Assembly: GCA_027031685.1 (NCBI GenBank)
Contig: JALVPS010000381.1
Location: 1 to 10,696 of the forward strand
Source of the DNA: Gammaproteobacteria bacterium
GTDB taxonomy: Bacteria > Pseudomonadota > Gammaproteobacteria > UWMA-0217
DNA length: 10,696 bases
Reading direction: 5' to 3'
The notes below the pieces were generated by a model. The model saw nothing but the letters and a program-made list of their open reading frames with translations, searched no databases and was not told the DNA's origin. Made by a program: the position numbers and the translations under genes. This document shows, in pieces, positions 6,232 through 10,696 of the stretch (position 1 is its first letter; each line of letters begins with the position of its first letter).

Positions 6232-7077
6232 ATGTTTGTAACAAACCCCTTTTCCCATATCGACCTGGTGTCGACGGCGGTAATGCAGGGCTGGTTGGTG
6301 CTCATGGTGCTGCTGGTCATTGGCGGTACGCTGCTCGATGTCATTCACAAGAAGAGCGCGAAGTATTTCTTCCAGCTCGAGCAGGAGCAGAAGAAGCTCG
6401 CCAAGCGTGAGGTCAGTTCCGGCGAGCGCACCGGCCTGCTGGTCAAGACCATCGCCAACGAGGTGCTCACTTCCTCCGAGTTCGAGAACCCCAAGCGCCG
6501 GCTGTCGCACTTGCTGACCATGTACGGCTTCGTGCTGCTGGCGGTCGCCACCGCTGTCATGCTGTTCGTCTATGGCGGTGACAAGGACACCCCGGCCATC
6601 TGGCCCCTGCTGTGGCACCTGGGTGCCCTCATGCTGGCCGTTGGCGCGTTGTGGTTCTGGTTCTTCATCCGCGTGGATGTCTTTTCCGAGGGCAACAAGC
6701 CCGTCGACTACAAGCAGCGTGACATCTTCGTGGTGGCGCTGATCACCACCGCCATCTTCGCCCTGCTGTGGTCCATTTTCCAGTCCGCCGGCTCGGCCTT
6801 CCTGGGCAACCTGTTCTTCGTGCTGTTCATTGCCTCGGCCACCTTCCTGTTCTCCACCATCCTGTGGTCGAAGTTCGCGCACATGTTCTTCAAGCCCGCT
6901 GCGGCTTACCAGAAGAAAATCGCCTGGGCGGACGGCTCTCGCGAGAAGCTGCCCGACATTCCCGACCTGAGCAGCCCGGAGACACACAAGCGCTTTCCGG
7001 ACATCCCCAAGTACATGGGCAAGAATCCTCCCAACATGGGTCTCGGCATCAAGCGCGAGCCGCCGAATCATTATTAA
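6232..7077 (+). CDS. aprM: AprM, putative membrane anchor/electron transfer subunit of APS reductase
   Basis: This 281-aa integral membrane protein has five predicted helices at about 17-37, 96-115, 124-146, 165-184 and 190-212, with a charged, Lys/Glu-rich loop at 38-92 and a polar Pro-rich tail (about 222-281). It is recognised as AprM by its topology and its position directly before aprB and aprA, an order known from sulfur oxidisers such as Allochromatium and Thiobacillus. AprM is thought to bind AprBA to the cytoplasmic membrane and pass electrons from sulfite oxidation toward the quinone pool, in place of QmoABC. Several His residues at or near helix ends (H93, H129, H217) could be heme or quinone contacts, but the sequence alone does not prove this. 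It is first in the operon, with 21 bases between its stop and aprB. Confidence 0.9.
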   Translation: MFVTNPFSHIDLVSTAVMQGWLVLMVLLVIGGTLLDVIHKKSAKYFFQLEQEQKKLAKREVSSGERTGLLVKTIANEVLTSSEFENPKRRLSHLLTMYGFVLLAVATAVMLFVYGGDKDTPAIWPLLWHLGALMLAVGALWFWFFIRVDVFSEGNKPVDYKQRDIFVVALITTAIFALLWSIFQSAGSAFLGNLFFVLFIASATFLFSTILWSKFAHMFFKPAAAYQKKIAWADGSREKLPDIPDLSSPETHKRFPDIPKYMGKNPPNMGLGIKREPPNHY

Positions 7078-7098
7078 TCGGAACAGGAGAAGAGAATT

Positions 7099-7581
7099 AT
7101 GCCTACGTTTGTATACATGACGCGTTGTGATGGCTGCGGGCACTGTGTTGACATCTGTCCGTCGGACATCATGCACATCGACAAGGTCAACCGGCGCGCC
7201 TACAACATCGAGCCGAACATGTGCTGGGAGTGCTACTCCTGCGTCAAGGCCTGCCCGATGAATGCCATCGACGTGCGCGGTTACGCCGACTTCGCCCCGC
7301 TGGGTCATTCCGTCCGCGTGCGCCGCGACGAGGAGAAGGGGGTCATCGCCTGGCGGATCATCTTCCGCAACGGCAAGAAGGACTGGGATCTGCTGGCGCC
7401 CATCACCACCAAGCCGTGGGGCACGGGCATTCCCAATCTCAAAGAAGTGGCCGCGCCCAGCAAGGAGCAGCGCGACAGCCAGCTGCTGTTCAACGAGCCG
7501 AAATATATTCGTTTCGATGAGGGCGGCCTGCGCTCCGTCGAGGATACCGGCGCCAAGTTCAAAGTAGGGGTGTACTACTGA
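7099..7581 (+). CDS. aprB: Adenylylsulfate reductase beta subunit AprB
   Basis: AprB is the 160-aa iron-sulfur subunit that carries electrons to and from the FAD of AprA. Two [4Fe-4S] ferredoxin motifs are complete: C10, C13, C16, C20 (CDGCGHCVDICP) and C42, C45, C48, C52 (CWECYSCVKACP). The remaining residues (about 60-160) hold the short beta segment and the extended C-terminal tail that, in solved APS reductases, wraps around the alpha subunit. The length is normal for AprB. An AGGAG ribosome site (7085-7089) precedes the ATG by nine bases. The stop codon shares its last base with the aprA start (TGATG), implying coupled translation and 1:1 synthesis. No signal peptide is seen, so it is cytoplasmic. 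Confidence 0.97.
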   Translation: MPTFVYMTRCDGCGHCVDICPSDIMHIDKVNRRAYNIEPNMCWECYSCVKACPMNAIDVRGYADFAPLGHSVRVRRDEEKGVIAWRIIFRNGKKDWDLLAPITTKPWGTGIPNLKEVAAPSKEQRDSQLLFNEPKYIRFDEGGLRSVEDTGAKFKVGVYY

Positions 7582-9479
7582 TGGATTTCAAGACTGTTGT
7601 TGAAGACAATATCGACGTTCTCGTCGTCGGTGCCGGCCTGGGTGGCACGGGCGCGGCTTTCGAGGCCCGCTACTGGGGCAAGGACAAGAAGATCGTCATT
7701 GCCGAGAAGGCCAACATCGACCGCTCCGGTGCCGTGGCGCAGGGCCTGTACGCCATCAACTGCTACATGGGTACCCGTTTCGGCGAGAACAACCCGGAAG
7801 ATCACGTGCGCTACGCGCGCATCGACCTGATGGGCATGGTGCGGGAGGATCTGCTGTTCGACATGGCGCGCCACGTGGACTCCACGGTGCACCAGTTCGA
7901 GGAGTGGGGCCTGCCGCTGATGCGCAACGAGAAGACCGGCGCCTATCAGCGTGAAGGTCGCTGGCAGATCATGATCCACGGCGAGTCCTACAAGCCCATC
8001 GTGGCCGAGGCCGCCAAGAAGTCTGCCGACAAGGTGTACAACCGCATCTGTGTCACCCACCTGCTGATGGACGAGAGCCGTCCCAACCGCGTGGCGGGTG
8101 CCGTGGGCTTCAACGTGCGCACCGGCGACTACCACGTGTTCAAGTCCAAAACGGTCATCGTCTCCGCCGGTGGCGCCTCCAATATCTACAAGCCGCGTTC
8201 CGTGGGCGAGGGTGCGGGCCGCGTCTGGTACGCCCCGTGGTCGTCCGGTTCGGCCTATGGCCTGCTGATCGGCGCCGGCGCCAAGATGACCCAGATGGAG
8301 AACCGCATCGTGCTGGCCCGCTTCAAGGACGGTTACGGTCCGGTGGGTGCCTACTTCCTGCACCTGAAGACCTACACCCAGAACGGCCTGGGCGAGGAGT
8401 ACGAGTCCAAGTGGTGGCCGTCGCTGCAGGAGATGGTGGGCAAGGCCTATCTCGACCCCGAGGCGTCGCACCGGACGCACCGCCCGATCCCCACCTGCCT
8501 GCGGAACCACGCCTTCATCCAGGAGGTGAACGCCGGCCGCGGTCCCATCCGCATGGTGACCATGGAGGCCTTCCAGGATCCGCACCTCGAGGAGATCGGC
8601 TGGCACAACTTCCTGGGCATGACCGTCGGTCAGGCCGTGCTGTGGGCCGCCACCGACGTGGATCCCAAGTACGAGAACCCGGAGCTGACCACCTCCGAGC
8701 CATACGTCATGGGCTCCCACGCCACGGGCTGCGGCGCCTGGGTGTCCGGTCCCGAGGACGTCTCTCCGCCGGAGTATTTCTGGGGCTACAATCGCATGAC
8801 CACCGTCGAGGGCCTGTTCGGTGCCGGTGACGCCGCCGGCGGTACGCCGCACGCCTTCTCCTCCGGTTCCTTCACCGAGGGTCGTCTGGCCGCCAAGGCC
8901 GCGTGCAAGTACATCGACGACGGCAAGGCCGAGGGCATCGTGGTCTCCGAGGCGCAGATCCAGAAGCGCCGCGAGGAGATCTACAAGCCGATGGAGACCT
9001 ACCGCGTGTACCGCAACGCGATCACCGCCGGTACGGTCAACCCGTACTACATCAACCCGCGTCAGGGCCTGGATCGCCTGCAGAAGCTGATGGACGAGTA
9101 CGCCGGTGGCGTGACGGTCAACTACATGACCAACGAAAACCTCCTCAAGATCGGCCTCAAGAAGCTCAAGCTGCTGGAGGAAGACTGGGAGAACGGCATT
9201 GCCGCCGAGAACATCCACGAGCTGCTGCGCGCCTGGGAGCTGAAGCACCGCATCATGACTTCCGAAGCGGTCATCCAGCACACCCTGTTCCGCGAGGAGA
9301 CGCGCTGGCCCGGTTACTATTACCGTGGCGACTTCATGAAGCTCGACGACGAGAACTGGCACGTGCTCACCGTGTCGCGGCGCGACCCGGAGACCGGCGA
9401 GTACACCATGGAGAAGATGCCTCTCTACCACCTCATCGACGAGGACGACAAGAAGGAAGAGGAGGCAGCCACCGGCTGA
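7581..9479 (+). CDS. aprA: Adenylylsulfate reductase alpha subunit AprA
   Basis: AprA is the 632-aa catalytic FAD subunit that interconverts APS and sulfite plus AMP (EC 1.8.99.2); beside aprM it should run toward APS, conserving energy when a sulfurylase follows. It belongs to the fumarate reductase/succinate dehydrogenase flavoprotein fold. The dinucleotide-binding VVGAGLGGTGAAFEA lies at 15-29, with the following acidic strand end at E42. A second FAD-contact block, LFGAGDAAGGTPHAFSSGSF, lies at 412-431. Conserved AprA blocks include MENRIVLARFKDGYGPVGA (239-257), MGSHATGCGAW (377-387) and TRWPGYYYRGDFMKLD (574-589). Arg residues in the first block and H380 are the likely counterparts of the substrate-binding Arg and His of Archaeoglobus AprA; I matched these by recall, not by alignment. 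The start overlaps the aprB stop by one base. The C-terminus ends in a Lys/Glu-rich tail (622-632). A strong hairpin follows 146 bases downstream. Confidence 0.98.
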   Translation: MDFKTVVEDNIDVLVVGAGLGGTGAAFEARYWGKDKKIVIAEKANIDRSGAVAQGLYAINCYMGTRFGENNPEDHVRYARIDLMGMVREDLLFDMARHVDSTVHQFEEWGLPLMRNEKTGAYQREGRWQIMIHGESYKPIVAEAAKKSADKVYNRICVTHLLMDESRPNRVAGAVGFNVRTGDYHVFKSKTVIVSAGGASNIYKPRSVGEGAGRVWYAPWSSGSAYGLLIGAGAKMTQMENRIVLARFKDGYGPVGAYFLHLKTYTQNGLGEEYESKWWPSLQEMVGKAYLDPEASHRTHRPIPTCLRNHAFIQEVNAGRGPIRMVTMEAFQDPHLEEIGWHNFLGMTVGQAVLWAATDVDPKYENPELTTSEPYVMGSHATGCGAWVSGPEDVSPPEYFWGYNRMTTVEGLFGAGDAAGGTPHAFSSGSFTEGRLAAKAACKYIDDGKAEGIVVSEAQIQKRREEIYKPMETYRVYRNAITAGTVNPYYINPRQGLDRLQKLMDEYAGGVTVNYMTNENLLKIGLKKLKLLEEDWENGIAAENIHELLRAWELKHRIMTSEAVIQHTLFREETRWPGYYYRGDFMKLDDENWHVLTVSRRDPETGEYTMEKMPLYHLIDEDDKKEEEAATG

Positions 9480-9625
9480 TCGTCGCTCCGGCGCCAACGC
9501 CCCTGCGTGGCACCGCGATGGATCGCCCCGCGTCCGCTTTCCGCCCCCGGTGGCTGCACGGCAGCAGCGGCGGCGGTTGGACACAGGGCGGCCCGTCCAG
9601 CGGCCGCGCCAGGGGTTCCCATGAA

Positions 9626-9660
9626 ACCACCCGGCACCTCGTTGCCGGGTGGTCTCTTTG
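9626..9660 (+). terminator. Intrinsic terminator of the aprMBA operon
   Basis: ACCACCCGGCA (9626-9636) pairs perfectly with TGCCGGGTGGT (9643-9653) over a 6-nt loop, followed by CTCTTTG. The stem is long and GC-rich, but the T-tract is short and broken, so some read-through into the next unit is plausible. It lies 146 bases after the aprA stop; nothing else recognisable was found at 9480-9625. Confidence 0.8.
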
Positions 9661-9682
9661 CGGGAACGATAAAGTATTCTGT

Positions 9683-9731
9683 GGCCGGGCCGCGCGGCGC
9701 GGTCACACCGCCCGGCCGGCACGTCCGGCCG
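9683..9731 (+). promoter_or_regulatory. Structured leader with two mutually exclusive hairpins
   Basis: GGCCGGGC (9683-9690) pairs with GCCCGGCC (9710-9717). CGGCCGG (9713-9719) pairs with CCGGCCG (9725-9731) over a 5-nt loop and is followed by TTTCCCTG. The two stems share bases 9713-9717, so only one can form at a time. The second ends 14 bases before the ATG at 9746 and could affect ribosome access. GC-rich sequence makes such pairs easier by chance. Confidence 0.4.
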
Positions 9732-9745
9732 TTTCCCTGTAACCC

Positions 9746-10117
9746 ATGAATGCGGATAGACACACCATGCGTATTACCGAAATGTCCGACGAGGAAATCC
9801 TGGCGATTGCCGATCCCTGGTGGGACGAGCTGGTGAAATACTCCAACAATGGCAATTATTTGAAGTTCATCAAGAACTTCTCCAAGACCTTCCGTCAGGG
9901 CGCCAACGAGATGGAGGTCGGCAAGCAGTTTGCGCGTAGCAAGCTGGCGCGCACCCTGTCCAAGGACCGCGACTTCCTCGGCATCATCCGCCGTGGCGAC
10001 TACGTCACCGTGCTGTACCGCCAGCGCAGCACCAAGCTGGAAGGCGAGTGGCTGGGCCGCCTGGTGCTCGGCTTCGAGGATGGGCAGGTGCGCATCTTCG
10101 GCGCCACCCTGTTCTGA
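9746..10117 (+). CDS. Small unrecognised protein after aprA, possibly NTF2-like fold
   Basis: This 123-aa soluble protein has no signal peptide or membrane helix. I do not recognise a named family. Its make-up is an N-terminal acidic helix (DEEILAIADPWWDELVKYS), a short turn and second helix (NGNYLKFIKNFSKTF), a third helical part, then beta-rich sequence in the second half (FLGIIRRGDYVTVLYRQRS, GEWLGRLVLGFEDGQVRIFGATLF). That order resembles NTF2/SnoaL-like cone folds; this is an inference from pattern only. The start is uncertain: ATG 9746 has no clear ribosome site, while ATG 9767 (MRITEMSDEE) has a weak GCGGAT ten bases ahead and ATG 9782 is also possible. The coding signal is clear in all cases. 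It sits behind aprMBA and 11 bases before a SlyD-like gene, with which it probably forms an operon. A role tied to sulfur oxidation is only suggested by position. Confidence 0.8.
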   Translation: MNADRHTMRITEMSDEEILAIADPWWDELVKYSNNGNYLKFIKNFSKTFRQGANEMEVGKQFARSKLARTLSKDRDFLGIIRRGDYVTVLYRQRSTKLEGEWLGRLVLGFEDGQVRIFGATLF

Positions 10118-10128
10118 GCGAGACGGTC

Positions 10129-10656
10129 ATGACTGAAGAAGCAAGGGTCGAGGACGGCAAGTACGTCGAGCTGCTGTACAAGGTGCTCGACAAGCGGACC
10201 GGCAGCGTGCTGACCAGCGTGGAGTACCCCCTGGGCTATGTGCACGGCGTCAATGACATCCTGTCCGAGGAGGTGATGCGCGTGCTGGAAGGGCACAAGG
10301 CCGGCGACGTGGTGGAGGTGCCCATCGACGGCAACCTCATCTTCGGCCCGCGTGACGAGCGCCTGGTGTTCTCCGACCGCCTGGAGAACGTGCCCGAGGA
10401 ATACCGCGAGGTGGGCACCACGGTGGTGGCGCAGAGCGAGAAGGGTGACGTGCGCAAGTTCCTGGTGGTGCGCAACGACGGTGAGGTGATCACCTTCGAC
10501 GGCAATAACCCGCTGGCCGGCCGCGACCTGCTGTTCCAGCTGGAGATCCGCACCGTGCGCGAGCCCACCGAGGACGAGCTGGAGGCTGGCGGTGCCGTGG
10601 AGTCACCGGAGATCCAGAAGATGCTCAAGTCGGCGGTGAAAGTGCCCGGTGACTGA
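10129..10656 (+). CDS. FKBP-type peptidyl-prolyl cis-trans isomerase, SlyD-like
   Basis: This 175-aa cytoplasmic protein speeds cis-trans isomerisation of prolyl bonds and probably acts as a folding chaperone. It has SlyD order: FKBP strands (about 7-66) with PLGYVHGVNDIL and ALEG-like RVLEGHKAGDVVEV, then the inserted IF chaperone domain (about 67-122) beginning IFGPRDERLV, then the closing FKBP strand DGNNPLAGRDLLFQLEIRTVREPTEDEL (124-151), which is very typical. The His/Cys-rich metal-binding tail of E. coli SlyD is absent; the last 25 residues are short and mildly charged, so nickel delivery is unlikely. The ATG at 10129 is chosen because the frame upstream only shadows the preceding gene and the conserved fold begins at residue 7. 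The gap to the upstream stop is 11 bases. No clear T-rich terminator is visible in the 40 bases left after the stop. Confidence 0.92.
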   Translation: MTEEARVEDGKYVELLYKVLDKRTGSVLTSVEYPLGYVHGVNDILSEEVMRVLEGHKAGDVVEVPIDGNLIFGPRDERLVFSDRLENVPEEYREVGTTVVAQSEKGDVRKFLVVRNDGEVITFDGNNPLAGRDLLFQLEIRTVREPTEDELEAGGAVESPEIQKMLKSAVKVPGD

Positions 10657-10696
10657 CGGGGCGTGGTGCGTCCGCCGATACTGCGAAGGGGTGGCC

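Noticed and set aside
7575..9722. 715-codon open frame on the minus strand opposite aprA
   Set aside because: Its protein is rich in His, Gly, Val and Asp with no recognisable domain, as expected for the antisense of a high-GC gene with strong codon bias; aprA on the plus strand is certain.

Overview
This window reads as chromosomal DNA from a GC-rich, sulfur-oxidising gammaproteobacterium (Chromatiales or Thioalkalivibrio-like; an inference from gene content, not a taxonomic test). The strongest clue is a complete aprM-aprB-aprA cluster, the membrane-anchored form of dissimilatory adenylylsulfate (APS) reductase that runs in the sulfite-oxidising direction in such bacteria. No rRNA, tRNA, CRISPR array, insertion sequence, integrase or other sign of recent transfer was seen.

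Layout. Positions 3-2696 (+) hold the 3' part of a very large surface protein: HYDIN-like/choice-of-anchor D repeats, an Asp-rich calcium-binding repeat tract, an internal GlyGly-CTERM-like segment, an OmpA-type beta-barrel, a Pro-rich linker, two TSP3 repeats and an OmpA peptidoglycan-binding domain. A long hairpin (2709-2758) separates it from a CZB-GGDEF diguanylate cyclase (2857-3828, +). Convergent with that gene is a two-gene TRAP transporter unit (dctQ-type then dctM-type, 5723 to 3850, -) with a 4-base overlap and no adjacent substrate-binding gene.

A 508-base divergent intergenic region (5724-6231) separates the TRAP genes from aprMBA. It has an AT-rich core and several nested inverted repeats. 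aprM (6232-7077), aprB (7099-7581) and aprA (7581-9479) form one tight operon ended by an 11-bp stem terminator (9626-9660). After a leader with two mutually exclusive GC-rich hairpins comes a second unit: a small unrecognised protein (9746-10117), possibly of NTF2-like fold, and a SlyD-type FKBP prolyl isomerase/chaperone (10129-10656).

How they work together. AprBA interconverts sulfite plus AMP and APS in the cytoplasm, and AprM links the released electrons to the membrane. The TRAP pair may supply organic or keto acids. The OmpA fusion is an envelope or surface structure. The diguanylate cyclase likely tunes c-di-GMP in response to metal or oxidants. The small protein and the SlyD-like chaperone sit directly after apr, and a maturation or accessory role is conceivable but unproven. 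The items most worth pursuing are the internal sorting-tag-like segment in the OmpA fusion, the degenerate zinc site of the cyclase, the nested inverted repeats upstream of aprM, and the leader plus unknown gene after aprA.
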